Part shown: piece by piece, positions 12,666 through 24,292 of the stretch | How positions within the stretch are numbered: position 1 is the first letter of the stretch | How the letters are laid out: each line of letters opens with the position of its first letter | Source: Hermatobates lingyangjiaoensis | Taxonomy: Eukaryota; Arthropoda; Insecta; Hemiptera; Hermatobatidae | Assembly: GCA_026182355.1 (NCBI GenBank) | Contig: JAPFBL010000118.1 | Coordinates: forward strand, 1,179,001-1,243,000 | Length of the DNA: 64,000 nucleotides | Direction: 5' to 3' | The notes under the pieces: generated by a model | Databases searched by the model: none | What the model was told of the DNA's origin: nothing | The model's input: the letters and a program-made list of their open reading frames with translations, nothing else | Position numbers and translations under genes: made by a program

Positions 12666-12666
<1 letters not shown>

Positions 12667-12995
12667 GCTTTGTTGAACACGACAGAGTAGTTCCTGTCTA
12701 TAAGTTTCTTCTCGAGAACTTCGATTTGCCGAAAAACAGATTTTTCGTTGTTAGAACAACGGTTGAGGTGGTCTGACATTGTAGTCGATGCGTTTCGATC
12801 ACTTTCCGTGGTCATCTTCAGGACATCAATCGTGGTGGGGTGGGCGCGATGTGGGTCTTATACGTTGTATAAGATCGAAGTTCTCGATTGTATAATCGAA
12901 GTTCTCGAGAAGAAACTTATAGACAGGAACTACTCTGTCGTGTTCAACAAAGCATGTATATTCGAAGGACTGCTACCAAAGTACACTAATATATA
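12666..12995. pseudogene. PLE family H N-terminal coding fragments, inverted
   Basis: On the - strand an ORF starts at 12815 (MTTESDRNASTTMSDHLNRC) and runs to EVLEKKLIDRNYSVVFNKAC. The + strand copy (about 12880-12990) encodes the same EVLEKKLIDRNYSVVFNKAC followed by FEGLLPKYTNIY. The motifs match the other PLE N-terminal fragments in the window. Confidence 0.6.
12784..12824 (-). ncRNA. hammerhead-like motif overlapping a PLE start codon (family H)
   Basis: On the - strand: stem I GUC/GAC, core CUGAAGA (12821-12815), extra U, stem II GACCAC with GUGAUC (one mismatch), GAAA, stem III ACGCAU, and C at the cleavage position. The last core A is the first base of the ATG at 12815 that opens the PLE frame. 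Confidence 0.5.
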
Positions 12996-12999
12996 TATT

Positions 13000-13052
13000 C
13001 ACTGATAAAACGAAATACGATCCAAACTGGACACAATACGAGTTCGAACTCG

Positions 13053-13100
<48 letters not shown>
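13000..13100. mobile_element. PLE family B tail and TA tract
   Basis: Matches the family B distal tail (ACTGATAAAACGAAATACGA, then TCCAAACTGGACACAATACG), as at 32.9 kb. A long TA microsatellite follows. Confidence 0.65.
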
Positions 13101-13103
<3 letters not shown>

Positions 13104-13355
13104 CAATGTCGAGAAAGAAACATAAAGAAATTAAAAGCACACACTTACAGTCTTTAATTTTATGTTTGAACCGTCTTCAGGAGAGATAAAAGGGAAAACA
13201 AGCGCACTGGTTCAGAGACCGTTGGAGACCTGAACCAGTGCTCTTGGTTTCCCTCTCTTATCTCTCATGAAGACGGTTCAAACCGATAATTAGAGACTGT
13301 AAGTGTGTGCTTTTAATTTCTCTATGTTTTTGTTTTCTACATTGAACTATATTTG
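13101..13355. mobile_element. PLE family C inverted pair
   Basis: Arms of about 120 bp meet at 13220 and share TTCAATGTCGAGAAAGAAAC-type outer ends, the CTGAAGACGG core region and a GCGCACTGGTTC inner block. The + copy has core damage (CATGAAGA, GATA). Confidence 0.7.
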
Positions 13356-13444
13356 TCCGTTTCGGATCGTAAAATATTCTAAAAATAAAAATAAGCAAAT
13401 AAACCGAAGATTAATGATGTGTCTATTAATAAATGAAAAGAATT

Positions 13445-13622
13445 AACGATTGAGGTTAAACCTATGGTCAGGTCTACCTCCCAGAAGACTAATAAGTGCT
13501 TCTTCTGAAGACTCAAAGTGACTTTAGCATTAGTTTCATCAGTGTGCATAAGAACCTGTACACAGAAACAGTCATTAAAACTGAGTCCGTGAGAACTGGC
13601 ATGAGTAGCACGGGAAGGTCAC
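13445..13622 (-). pseudogene. PLE GIY-YIG endonuclease C-terminal fragment
   Basis: The reverse strand encodes HASSHGLSFNDCFCVQVLMH and then TNAKVTLSLQKKHLL. This parallels the AKSHGLSFNDCFSVQILRQI segment of the GIY-YIG ORF at 33.7 kb. The N-terminal part is absent. Confidence 0.6.
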
Positions 13623-13894
13623 TCCGTTTGCCAATCGACGACCTGTGATATTCATAATCCTGAAATATTTAACTGACTCGTTAATTGTACTTTTTATTTA
13701 TTATAGTTTCTCTATTAATCTTTTGTTTACTTATTTAATTTCATTTTTAGTTTGTTTGTAACATTTTTATTCATTTATTATTTATTTTGTAATTATTTAC
13801 ATTATCTATACTTGTCTCCCCTCCCTCCGTAAGTTGGCTATATTAACTGATTGCCTCTTCAAGGAAACAACTTCAGTTGTTACCTGTCTTTGGA

Positions 13895-13965
13895 GCAACT
13901 CACATCTATCTTCCTGATGACGAGGAAGCCGAAATATAGTAGTGAGTTTATGTGTTTTATTATAT
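13895..13965 (+). mobile_element. PLE-type end with CTGATGA...GAAA
   Basis: TTCCTGATGACGAGGAAGCC followed by GAAATATAGTAGTGAG resembles the family D motif, with a poorer stem II. Confidence 0.4.
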
Positions 13966-14511
13966 TAATTTAGTTTATATGCATACGTGAAGACTGGATA
14001 GTCGAGTCATTTGCAATGTTTATATATAGTTAACTTTGATTTATAATAGTTAAATAGTATGTTTATGAAAGGTAATATGGTTTTGAATTTTATGGGCCCG
14101 TGTGAAGACTTGTTATTGCAGGCTGTAAGCTTAGAGTTGTACAATGTATACTGTCACAAGTTGAGCGCTTACACTGCCTTGGTGTGCTGTGAACATCTTT
14201 GTCTTCCTGGCTCTGTGCATTATTACAGCATACTCTTTTGTTCATGGCCTGCTAAGAATACCCCGTTAGGTGGTACTCTAAATATGGTCTTAATGACTTG
14301 GCTATTTATAGCTCTGACTACCTGGCATTCTGCAAACCCAAGTCTAATTATAACTGCTCTCACTCCAAGCTTAAATTGAACCGGCAGCAAAATTACACCA
14401 AAAACAAAACAGTAAAACTATCTTCTATAAATAGAATGGAAAAGTTCATTTCATTCGTTTAAAACAACAAATAATAGTAGTATTATTATATTACTAGTGA
14501 ACACATAGTTC

Positions 14512-14990
14512 GTCACTAATTCTTGTAATTATCTATTATTAAAAATCACTCTCTTCAAAAGTACTGAAAATAATTTCACCAATTGTATATTATTTAATTA
14601 CCCAGATGTGTGGATAGTTCTCTTCTTTACTCTAATTGTAATTCATTAATTCGAGTACGTAGATGATCTGTTTTTGCTTACAGTTTGAAATGACTTTAAT
14701 TTCTCTAATTAGATTCTGATACTGAATCATCTCTTTTAAAAGAACAGTCCTTTACGAATTACATCATTAATTTAATTAGCTAGTTCTGCGGATGTTAGAG
14801 GTGTTAGGTTACTCTAATTGCTGTTTTTTGTTATTGAGTCATTTCTTTTAAAAGGAAAAAAGAACTTCTCACTAATTGTACATCATTAACTCGGGATGCT
14901 GTTTGGTCTCAGTCATGGTGGTAAATGACGCTAATTATCTGTAATTACTATTATTAATTCAATAGTTGCCATGAATTAGTGAAATATGAA
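14512..14990 (-). repeat. degenerate ~110-120 bp tandem array
   Basis: Repeated CACTAATTGTACATCATTAA-like and TCTTTTAAAAG-like blocks at about 115-bp spacing. The same satellite appears in opposite orientation at 31854-32440. Confidence 0.6.
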
Positions 14991-15859
14991 TTGTTTTTTT
15001 TTTCTTGCCAATCAAAGTCATTACACTCGACCGAATGTGCTACTAAGATTAATAATAAATTTAGTTTATTAATAAATATCTGCAATTATTTTAGTAATTA
15101 AACATTGTAATTAATAATTTTTGTTTTATTATGTGGTTATCATTTCTCAATGGAAGTTGAAATGTATTTCTTTCTTTTTCTTAGAAAATGATTAAATAAG
15201 AATCAGGCGTCTATGACTGATTAAATAATCGTTTATAAATATTTGCTTTTAACGCAATTCATTTAGTATTGTAAGTCTGTTAAACAGAGAACTGGAGCAG
15301 TCGAGGAAGGCGACTGTTGAGATAGGCTCTTTTTAGATAAGACAGTAAACACTAATCAGTGCAGTTCTAGCCTATGTACCATGTGCAAATATTTAAAAAA
15401 ACACACGTTGTACACTTAGCTTATGATAATCCATTGAAGTGAATCACTTGCTTTTGTTCAAAACATATTCAAAACATCGATGGGACGTTTGAAATGGCGT
15501 GTCGCCTTGCACTTTGCAGATTTAAGGTTTTGATTATTATGTGGATTTTAAGGCTCTTACTATGGTGATAAGTTATATTTCACCATAAGATTATTTCAGT
15601 CACTAATGTGCTCATACCATGGATAACAGTTATTGAGCTTTATGCATATCTTAGCTTACCACTAATTTGAAGTAAAAAAATGCAAACTTTACATTCTAGC
15701 CCTAAGTGACCTTAAGGACCTAAAAGGTCATGATATAGCCCTTACCATGGGTAAGAGTTACCGAATGTTATACATGGCTAAATTACGTCCGGCCCCATGA
15801 CAGATAGTGGACCTAAAGGCTCATGATACGGCACTAACCATGGATATATTCTACCGAGT

Positions 15860-16662
15860 CAGTGGCGACTCCTGACCTTTTTCTTTAGGCATGCAATTTT
15901 CAAAGAATAAAAGAAATACAGAGAAATACCCTTCTAATTCTCATGTTCAGTCTTTGCATGTTGCACAAAAGGATAATGATGTATTAAAAACATTTTATGG
16001 GGATTTGAATCAGGTTCTATTTGGAAATACTTTTAACATTAACTTTTATTAACCAATACAATAAGAATAGGCAAAAAATGTTTTTATTAAAGAAAGAGGT
16101 ACACAATACATCATTTGAATAAAAACTTCTTGCAAAATTCTTCGATAACAAAACCATAAAACTTCTCTCTATCTACCATGAGATCTTTAAGTAAATGTCT
16201 TTCAATTGAAATTAGGGATAAATTAGACAATCGCTCTTCACTTTGGGAGCTTCGTAAATAACTTTTAATTCTTTTGAGGGCAGAAAACGATCTCTCAACA
16301 CTTGCTGTTGTTATGGGAATAGTCATAACCAAATTCATGAGTTTATAAATTTCCGGAAGACCTGTGTGCAAAACACTTTCCAGTATGTATTTGAGGAGCT
16401 CAGCAAGCCTGAGTTGCAGTGTATGAAAACTTCGTTCTTGTTTCTCTTGGCAATTAAGACCATTTTCATTAACCAGAAAAGATAAGAGTAAACCCCTACA
16501 TTGGGAAGCTTAGCGCAATCATAGAAAATGGTTCCTTAGCGTGTAGTGGAATAAAAAAAAGGGGTTCCTTTAAATATTTCGAGTCTCGAACATTTTGGTT
16601 TCTTTAAAGATGAATTCTATGCATGCAATGCATGTGTTGCATTCCCTGAGAAATCGCCACTG
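15860..16662 (-). mobile_element. hAT transposon, internally decayed
   Basis: Terminal inverted repeats CAGTGGCGA (15860) and TCGCCACTG (ending 16662) are flanked by an 8-bp target duplication, TACCGAGT/TACAGAGT (7 of 8 match). The interior carries the C-terminal part of a hAT transposase on the - strand. At 803 bp it is far shorter than an autonomous element. Confidence 0.88.
16111..16505 (-). pseudogene. hAT transposase C-terminal (dimerisation) fragment
   Basis: The - strand frame contains QLRLAELLKYILESVLHTGL, then TIPITTASVERSFSALKRIK, SYLRSSQSEERLSNLSLISI and ERHLLKDL. The T-x-x-x-ERSFS-LK-IK...R-RLSNL-L pattern is the hAT C-terminal dimerisation domain. The frame stays open upstream of the first Met, so that Met is not a real start. 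The catalytic RNase-H part is missing. Confidence 0.85.
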
Positions 16663-16926
16663 TACAGAGTGTTATGCGTACTTTAAATTCTTGTAGAAAT
16701 TCAACCTTTACGTTCTAGCCCTAAGAGAGCGTGTGCGACCAAAAAGGTCGTTATAATACGCTCCTTAACATTGGTATGTCCGTTATGTACCTATATCAAA
16801 AGGACTTCGTATATCAAGTAGTATTGGATGGCTGATGATATTGTGTTACAAGCTACACTATTGTTGCTTTTTGAATATCCCATGCGGTGTTAACTGGTTG
16901 ATTATGAGAGATTTTGTTTTCTTTAG

Positions 16927-17077
16927 CACTCCCTCGTATGACTACGCTCCCAACCCAGACAAGCAGTGGATACTGCAGGTGACGGGTCGAATGAGGCCGA
17001 TCCATCGCCAGTTCACCGATCTTCTCATGACCAAGAGGCTTCAGACTCTTCAGAGTGTTGACGCCGCTCTTGAAAGG
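16927..17077 (+). CDS. Sulf1: Sulf1 exon (sulfatase domain, middle part)
   Basis: First recognisable exon of an extracellular sulfatase (SULF), the secreted or cell-surface enzyme that removes 6-O-sulfate from heparan sulfate and so tunes Wnt, FGF, BMP and Hedgehog signalling. The exon follows a pyrimidine-rich tttctttag acceptor and ends before gttagt. It begins with the last base of a split codon and then encodes 50 codons. The translation begins [14 protein letters not shown] and ends with [10 protein letters not shown], collinear with the SULF1/2 segment between the N-terminal half of the sulfatase fold and the conserved DHG block. The open frame extends upstream through a Met, but that part is intron. 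The catalytic Cys motif (C-x-P-S-R) and signal peptide must lie upstream, outside the window. Family assignment is from recognised conserved residues; no alignment was run. Confidence 0.93.
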
Positions 17078-18151
17078 GTTAGTATTACCACTTTCTCTAT
17101 GATATTATGACATGTGGAAAGACAGGTGCACTTACATATAGTGCCATTCCTGTCAATAGAACCTATTACATTGCTGCTACTTTCATTTTGTCCATGAACG
17201 GTTCATATTGCCATAGGAAGTTTCATGGTTTCAGACTTTATTGAAAATTGTAGCTACTTTTGCCATAACGGCTTTTTTACCAGTTTCATCGTATGCTTTT
17301 TTTTAATTGTATTTGCTCAAAGACATGATATTTACAACAATGTAAGTATTACATTACCAGTGACACTGATAACACAGATGAAGGAGGGAACACAGGAGGG
17401 AAGAAGAAATCCAGTTCCTACACTTTCTGATGTGAGTCTAACTAGAAAAAAAAATCAGTTAAAACAGTTCGTAGTAATAAGTCTCTTAGACACATTCCAT
17501 TTAGACGTCTTCAAGGATTTCCTAGAATGTTTGTGGAGGATATTTTTAGGATTAAGGGATTACTGTTTTCGGAAGTTTTTTTTGAAACGCTTTATAGCGG
17601 GATATTACTACCTGCTGAACTGTTGGGAACTTCAGGTCAGAATAAATTGCTTGGTTTGTTTTATAGAAGAGACAATCAAGAATTTTACGAAGGATTTTGG
17701 TTTAAAGGGTTTGGATCTAGGGTTCAAAACTCACTCTGGTTCTCCATTTATTCTCGCTGGAGATGAATAAATCTAGACACGTCATTTCTAGGGGAGTACA
17801 TTAAGCCTGTTTTGAGAGTACTCTAGCCTGTTATTCAGGTACCAGAGTCTTTCAGCCATGCCATGTGAGAAATGAAACTGGTAAATTTATAAAATTCATA
17901 AATTCCATAGATATAGACAAATTGTAACATAACCCTTATAACTCAACCAAAAGTGTAAGTATGTGTAATTATAAGACTTAAAATAGTAATAATAAGAATA
18001 TAAATAACGTAATTAGTATTAATATTTTTGTACTGTATTTCTCTAAATTTAATAATTTGATAATTAATGTTTATATTGTATTAGAATTATTTATATTATT
18101 AAAATTTGGTATTCAATACCTGTAATATACGTAAGAGAACAGGTGATAAAT
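17078..18151. other. intron, unassigned
   Basis: Start of the 15.4-kb intron. Two overlapping frames are open between 17225 and 17770, but the peptide is Phe/Leu-rich without a recognisable domain. Confidence 0.5.
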
Positions 18152-18540
18152 AAACTCCCTGATTTGGGGGCTATCCAAATCAGGAACACCAAAAAAAAAA
18201 AAGAAAAGAAAACAAAGCAGGTTCGAATATTGACATTGATCCTAGATCATCTGCGGTTAAACTCCATGTTTGGTATAATGGCTGGAAAGCTAAGGTGCAC
18301 AGCGATCAAAACAGGTTAAACTCCATGATTTGGGGGCTATCCAAATCAGGAACACCAAAAAAAAAAAAAAGAAAACAAAGCAGGTTCGAATATTGACATT
18401 GATCCTAGATCATCTGCGGTTAAACTCCATGTTTGGTATAATGGCTGGAAAGCTAAGGTGCACAGCGATCAAAACAGGTTAAACTCCATGATTTGGGGGC
18501 TATCCAAATCAGGAACACCAAAAAAAAAAAAAAAAAAAAA
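18152..18540. repeat. 165-bp tandem repeat with poly-A segments
   Basis: Two full units plus a third start (at about 18152, 18317 and 18481). Each begins AACTCC-TGATTTGGGGGCTA, includes a poly-A run and ends GCACAGCGATCAAAACAGG. The units are almost identical, so the duplication is recent. Confidence 0.9.
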
Positions 18541-18621
18541 TCTTCTGGGGTTTTTATTTGAAAAATGGCAAAACCTAGTTAACAACACTCTTCAGACAGA
18601 ACGTAATGCAGTTGATACCAA

Positions 18622-18760
18622 GCCTGTACGACGATGTCCAGGTACAAAAGAGACAAATAACCGTATTTTAATAAACTTGAGTGGGTTAAGATCGAGGACT
18701 CCCAATGTAGAATGCTCTGCTCATGTGTGTTCTCTGCCTCTGCAACCTAAACTAACTGGA
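18622..18760 (+). mobile_element. tRNA-SINE 3' part, diverged
   Basis: Matches the SINE body from AGCCTGTACGA through GGACTCCCAATGTAGAAT to CTGCAACCTAAACTAAC. Confidence 0.65.
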
Positions 18761-19984
18761 TTTAAAAAAAAAGACATGTTACAATCAACGTATAAAACAG
18801 TAACAATTATAAAGTAGGACTAAGAATTACTAATGGAACAAATAGGAAATTACGAAATGGCACACAGCAAGAAATACGGGAAAAAACTAATGCATTATCT
18901 ATTTGGCAACTTACAAAAAATTATATCTACAATTAAAACAAAAAATACAACTAAACTCTTATTATGACAAAGCCTATTTGAACAACTAATTCTAAATCTT
19001 TACGTTTTGTGAAAGTACTACATTACACTTTATAATATTTAAATACACTTATGCAAATGAATATACATTTTCTCTGCATTATTTTCTTTCTTCGTATTTC
19101 GCCTACTAAGTGCCTTTTGCTATCTGAACAAACACATTTGCTATCAGTTCCCAGATATATCTCAGCTAATGACTAACAAGAAAGTAAAATTTGTTCTTTC
19201 AGTCTTCCCCAAAGGTTGGCTTGTTAGCTTTGTGATTTAAAATTACGTCAAATTCTATTACTTCCTGTCTATATGCAAGACTTTATCATGTAACCAGATC
19301 TGTAATTCGAAACATTTAATCGATAATACTTTGTGTCCACAAATATCACATTCATTCACATGAAGAGTTAACTTTTTCCTGAGTACATGCATATTATTAT
19401 TACCACTCAGGTTATTATGATTTATATTATTAATATGTAAACCCTCATACCTCGTAAGATGATCTTGGAGTCGTTGGAGCGCTTTCGGACGTTGTCTACC
19501 TTCGATTTTCAACTGAGATCGAAAGGAAAGAGTGGCACTTTTTCCTAAGTGATACTTTTTTACTAATTTTAGAAAAAATTAGAGAATTACCGACTTACGT
19601 CATTTTTACCTGTGTAGGTTTTTATCACTTAATTTGAAGCCACTCACTTAAAGACTGTTATTAAATAAAAAAGCGCAAAGAAAATCACATTATTATAGAA
19701 AATAACACTCCTAGAATCTGTAAATAAGTTATTATTTCTTTATTTATATTACTATTTTTTTTTTTATAAAAGCTTTTCGTTACCGATAAGTACAAGAGCC
19801 CCTATATATTTCTCGGTAGAAAAGTAAAAATCAAATTTATTTACTAATATGCTATTAAATCAATATTTATTAGGTCTTATTAATCTCATTACATATTTCT
19901 AAAAAAATTTGAATTTTTTGTTATTTTTACATTGAAACTAATGTTTCTTCGAGAGATTGTTAAACCTTCAATCCCGATGATATA
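18761..19984. other. unassigned AT-rich intron
   Basis: Nothing recognised. Confidence 0.5.
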
Positions 19985-20070
19985 CGTTGCCAAGAACTCG
20001 TTAAAGATGCCTACTGTAAATACACTTGGGTTAGGCAATATTTAGTATTCCTAATGTAGAATCACAGTAT
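19985..20070 (+). mobile_element. tRNA-SINE body fragment
   Basis: ACTCGTTAAAGATGCCTACT, then TAAATACACTTGGGTTAGGC and CTAATGTAGAATC match the SINE body. Confidence 0.6.
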
Positions 20071-20639
20071 GGGAGACAGTATACTTCCTTGATTGAGAGA
20101 CAGTATCACAGCTGTAGCTTTCTAGCAGACCCAACCAACCCCTTCGCGCCAATACCCCCAGAGCACTCTATTAAGGAGTATCTCAACTTCCACTTGAAGC
20201 CACACCTTAAGTAACTTCTATATATCCAAAATAAGTAATTTATTTGAAGTAAATCATTTTTGAAATTAGAAAAAGAAACCATAAACGGTTGAAAGATTGC
20301 ATATTTTGAAATATTTAAGCACTAAATACATAATAATTGAAGCACCCTATTGATGAAAACATCAGGTTCCATTGCCTATGGGTTTTATAATCTAGCGATT
20401 AGTTAATACTATATGTCAGTAAATGTTAACTAATCTTACTTAATAGAGTTCCTTACTTGAATAGTTTTATTAAAGTCATTTAAATTGCTATTTCTATGTT
20501 TGCTATTTCTAAAGTCATTTCTATTTTTTAATCAGAACTATGGCCACTCAAAAAAAAAAACGCATAAAGTATAAATTGTTATAGACAAGCATGGAAGTTG
20601 AGTTTAGTAGTTGCTACATTAAAATAAATTAATTCTTAA

Positions 20640-21170
20640 TTTAGTTGCATTTATAGTTAAGTTGAGTGTAGACCACTCCGAATTTTTTTTTTTTTTTTTT
20701 TTTTGAGAATTTGGATTTACTAGATTTATAATGTACAAATGTACATTAGTATAATGAATAAATATACATTAGTATAATCAATGATCAAACCACAATAAGA
20801 AATGGGAAAGCAACACTAAGATCTTTCAACCATAACAAGCGGTCTTCGTCAGAGTCAAAAACCCAACAGTTGGGTTTTTGACTCTGACGAAGACCGCTTG
20901 TTACAGTTGAAAGATCTTAGTCTTGTTTTCCCATTTCTTATTGTGGTTTGATCATTGATTGTTATTTCACGTGTTTATGTGAAATCTTTTTAACATTGGT
21001 ATAATGTATAAATGGACGGACAGTTGCACAGTTTTATTAGAATTATCAAATTACAGCAACCGTATAAAAATAAATCAACGGATTAAATTACATTCAGATT
21101 TTTTTCTGATAAATTATTTATTTATCGTAAAGTTGAGTGCTGTTGACCACTCAAGTTTATTTCTTCAGTT
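20640..21170. mobile_element. TIR-family fragments and PLE family A pair
   Basis: 20640-20690 and 21120-21165 resemble the outer end of the 3.4-kb palindrome family (GTTGAGTGTAGACCACTC). Between them, 20775-20990 is a PLE family A head-to-head pair, followed by the TTTCACGTGTTTATGTGAAA hairpin. Confidence 0.6.
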
Positions 21171-22060
21171 ATGATAACTATGAGTATTTTTTTTCTTGTA
21201 GTGACCTCTATAAATAAAAAGGGCTTTCGAGATTACTTAGATGAGTAATAATTAAAAAAAAAAACCAGAAAAACAAAAAAAGTAAAACTAGAAGGTATGT
21301 TGTTTATTAGGAGTGGAGCATTTTGAAATTGGCTTGTTTAATTTAAGCGAGGTCCTGGTTGGTATTGGCCGGCGGAATCGAAAGGCCATTCGTTATCTGA
21401 ACGTGAAAGGTAAGTGTCGCCCCCACTTCTCTCTAGTGCTCTCCATATGCCAAATATTTCGCACAGCCAACCGCCAGCTTGTTCACTTGTTCACCTCCCT
21501 CCATTGCATTCCTTCAATTTTAACTACTTTAAATTCTTTTCACTTTTTTCCCAATAAACTAGAAATATTTTTGACACTAAAAAAAAGTAAAAAAAAAACT
21601 GCACGCTGCTAAATATTTTGCTAAAAAAAAAATCTACTCTTGATCTATCAATATTCAACGATACCTCTCTTAAATAGTATAATTCATTCCTGAATCCATT
21701 CCAAATGCAAAACAATTTCTCTTTTCTGAATCAACGTCAAATACCAGCATTTAGCAAATAATTTATTGTGTATAAACCAAAATACATAAGAAATTACTTG
21801 CTTCTCTCTAAGTATTCAATATTAATAATGTAACTTTCTAATTAATGGACAATCATTAATTATAAACTTTTCCTAAGAGAGAACCTCCTCTTTCACTGTA
21901 CTATGTATTCATTCGAATTCTAAAGTGTTTCATAATTAAGTCCTTTGCTAGTGACTTAAAAACTAGGGCTTAAAAACCAAATGTGCATATTGTATCCTAC
22001 GGAACATTTTGTAATAGTGTTGTACAAATAATTGCAGGGCCTCCCGTATAATTCAATTTC
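21171..22060. other. unassigned AT-rich intron
   Basis: A GC patch at 21313-21500 has an open frame, but no domain and no splice-compatible exon is seen. Confidence 0.5.
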
Positions 22061-22925
22061 ATATTGCTTTGATGTGAACCAACCAGTTTTAGGCTGCAAT
22101 AATATTGATTATAGCATTTTGTTGGACGAATCCAACACACTATGGAACGCATAAGAAATTAAGTTTGATGGCGTTGATTTTTTATATGTAAAAATTATAT
22201 TCTTAATTCTTATATCAAGTTATTAAATCATTCCAATTTTTTTTTCATTTAACCTCTAAACATTAATTTTATTTCAGTTGATTGACTGAAAAAATTTCTG
22301 AGTCAGTGTAAACATTGTAAATAAATATAAATAATCCGAGTGTGTAGCAGGTGACCCATTAGTACAGAATGAATATTCAGTTTTTATAGCTTTATTGCTC
22401 TTTGCCGTAATTGAAATTTCACGAATTCTTTCATTTAAATTGCTAATTTTCTGTTCAATTTTCAAGCAATATTTCATTTTTCTTTAATGAACCGTTTAGC
22501 ATGAAAAACATTTTCTGGGAACTTAAAATTTACCTTAGCGCCCCTTTCATTAATGTAATCTTAAAACAAAATACTTTCAGGCTTTCAGGTTTTATCGTGA
22601 GTCAAAATTTGTCCATTTTATTAGAAAAAAATATTTCCGATTGTTTTAAAAATCTAAAGATTTTTGTAGCTCCAGGATAGTGCGAAAATTTTAAAACTCT
22701 AGAGTTTAGTTTAGCAGAAAAAAATGTAGTCTAAAAACGATTTTGGCAAATAAGTGACTTCCGTCATGCATGATTGCTCCCAAACAGTAGGGTTAATTTA
22801 CAGTATGAGGACCATTTTTGTGTGAAATATCAATAAGATCTATCAAAATTCTGGACCATAGGGTCTACACAAACTTTTGGATACACACTCACCCACCCAC
22901 ATTCAGAGATATCACACACACTGTC
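22060..22925. mobile_element. TIR-family copy (one arm of the palindromic element)
   Basis: Shares with the 52.9-56.3 kb palindrome the blocks AGCAGGTGACCCATTAGT, TTTATAGCTTTATTGCTCTT, ATCAAAATTCTGGACC(G/A)TAG and the CACCCACCCAC stretch. No coding capacity. Confidence 0.6.
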
Positions 22926-22935
22926 TCTTAGTGGT

Positions 22936-23218
22936 GTATATAAATTGTCGTGCGCTAATTACCTTTCACATTACGTAGGCATGACACTCAGACCATTTAA
23001 CAAAAGATTAAAAGAACATATACAAGAAGTTAAACAGAAAACCAAATCTCAAACATTTAGTCACCAATAACCACCAATTTGATCCAGACCAAAACATACA
23101 AATATTACATAGAAACAATAAATTCCGTGAAATAACTATTTTAGAAGGGTATGAAATTAACAAATTAGTGCGCGATAATTCTTCTGCTTGCCTCAATGCA
23201 ACAACTATAAGAATGTAG
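22936..23218 (+). pseudogene. PLE GIY-YIG endonuclease fragment (frameshifted)
   Basis: The reading frame YKLSCANYLSHYVGMTLRPF continues NKRLKEHIQEVKQKTKSQT. After one frameshift near 23055 it reads NNHQFDPDQNIQILHRNNKF and ends INKLVRDNSSACLNATTIRM-stop. Tyr-Lys-Leu...Tyr-Val-Gly with the downstream R-x-x-x-RLxEH is the GIY-YIG signature of Penelope-like elements. The adjacent family B terminus (23210 on) is its 3' end. Confidence 0.7.
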
Positions 23219-23542
23219 AGAAAATAGAACTTTTTATATAGACGAGTTCAAAATTCAAGAAGAGTAACACACAGAGTAAGGAAACACACTTACAGGCTTA
23301 AATTTTCGGGTAATCCGTCTTCAGGAGAAAAGATAAAGGGACACCAAGCACGTTGTAGACGCAACAGCAAGTAACTTACTTTATTGTTGCGTCTACAACG
23401 TGCTTGGTCTCCCTTTCTCTTTTCTCCTGAAGACGGATTATCCAAAAATTTGAGTCTGTGAGTGTGTTTCCTTACTCTGTGTGTTACTCTTCTTGAATTT
23501 TGAACTCGTATATAAAAAAAGTTCTATTTTCTCTACATTCTT
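23210..23542. mobile_element. PLE family B inverted pair
   Basis: Arms 23210-23363 and 23385-23542 are reverse complements, including an outer AGAATGTAGAGAAAATAGAA. Each contains CCTGAAGACGGATTA...TTTGAGTCTG and the inner GCGTCTACAACGTGCTTGG. The + copy has lost the GAAA (now AAAA). Confidence 0.8.
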
Positions 23543-23718
23543 ATATTTGTTGTTTGTATTTCGTTATAGTTCTCTGTGTTATATTTTCAATATGTTTTCT
23601 ACACTTAATCTTAGAGCAAATGTAAAGGCCCTGCCTAACCTTCAGGGGGAAAAAAATAAACAAAGAAATGAACCATCTTTTCAATATGAAACAGATGTAT
23701 ACTGCCCTCACCTATATA

Positions 23719-23773
23719 TAAGGTGAGGTGAGGTGAGGTGAGGTGAGGTGAGGTGAGGTGAGGTGAGGTGAGG
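23719..23773. repeat. GGTGA pentanucleotide array
   Basis: About 11 AGGTG units abutting the 5' end of a hAT-type element. Confidence 0.95.
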
Positions 23774-24291
23774 CAGGGGTGGGCAAACTGCGGCCCACGG
23801 GCCACATCCGGCCCTTTGTTCTTTTGAATCCGGCCCACCGAAGATTGATACATGATTTACGTTTGATGTAAATGATTGTATTAATTTTATTTTGATTTGC
23901 AATGAAGTGCATTTCAACATCAGGTGGTGCAGTATCACACTTTCAACTTTCGTTCTTTTGCTGGTCAGATTATTTAAGTGTAATAAATACTAACAAAAAA
24001 CCTAAAGATCCCAGATGGGTGATGATATCTCAGATCTGTTCTGAGAATTGCCCCAGACTTCGATGCTATATTTAAAATTTGTGATCAACAAAACTGTTCT
24101 CATTAAAAGAGTATATTTATACTTCAATGACTTTTTTGTTTTTGTTTAATACGTACTGTTATCTAATGCTGTTTTTTATATTGTATCTTGCGCTGAAATA
24201 GCCCACCTGTCAGATTTTTTAATCCATGTGGCCCACCTGTCAAATTTTAAAGTTAATATGGCCTGCGAGTCAAAATAATTGCCCACCCCTG
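23774..24291. mobile_element. non-autonomous hAT element
   Basis: Terminal inverted repeats CAGGGGTGGGCAA and TTGCCCACCCCTG with GCGGCCC/GGCC-rich subterminal sequence, the usual look of hAT MITEs. At 518 bp it has no coding frame. Flanking octamers (AGGTGAGG/ATTAGGGG) match at only 5 of 8 positions, so the target duplication is doubtful. Confidence 0.85.
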
Positions 24292-24292
24292 A

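Larger units (their letters stand above)
15500..16810. repeat. degenerate ~100-bp tandem array split by a hAT
   Basis: Units share TTCTAGCCCTAAG, (A)CCTAAAAGGTCATGATA and ACCATGG(G/A)TAA blocks, at roughly 15500-15859 and again at 16663-16810. The 15860-16662 hAT copy was inserted into one unit. Confidence 0.6.

Noticed and set aside
14059..14379. 106-codon open frame
   Set aside because: No recognisable domain, no homologous segment in SULF, no clear splice sites in phase.
17225..17770. 181-codon open frame after the first Sulf1 exon
   Set aside because: Low-complexity Phe/Leu-rich peptide with no domain, overlapping another open frame; not continuous with SULF protein.
21313..21612. Possible extra Sulf1 exon or nested gene
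   Set aside because: Flanking Sulf1 exons join without missing residues, and the peptide shows no known motif.
23635..23938. Three overlapping - strand frames with SPHLTSPHLT repeats
   Set aside because: Produced by the GGTGA array.
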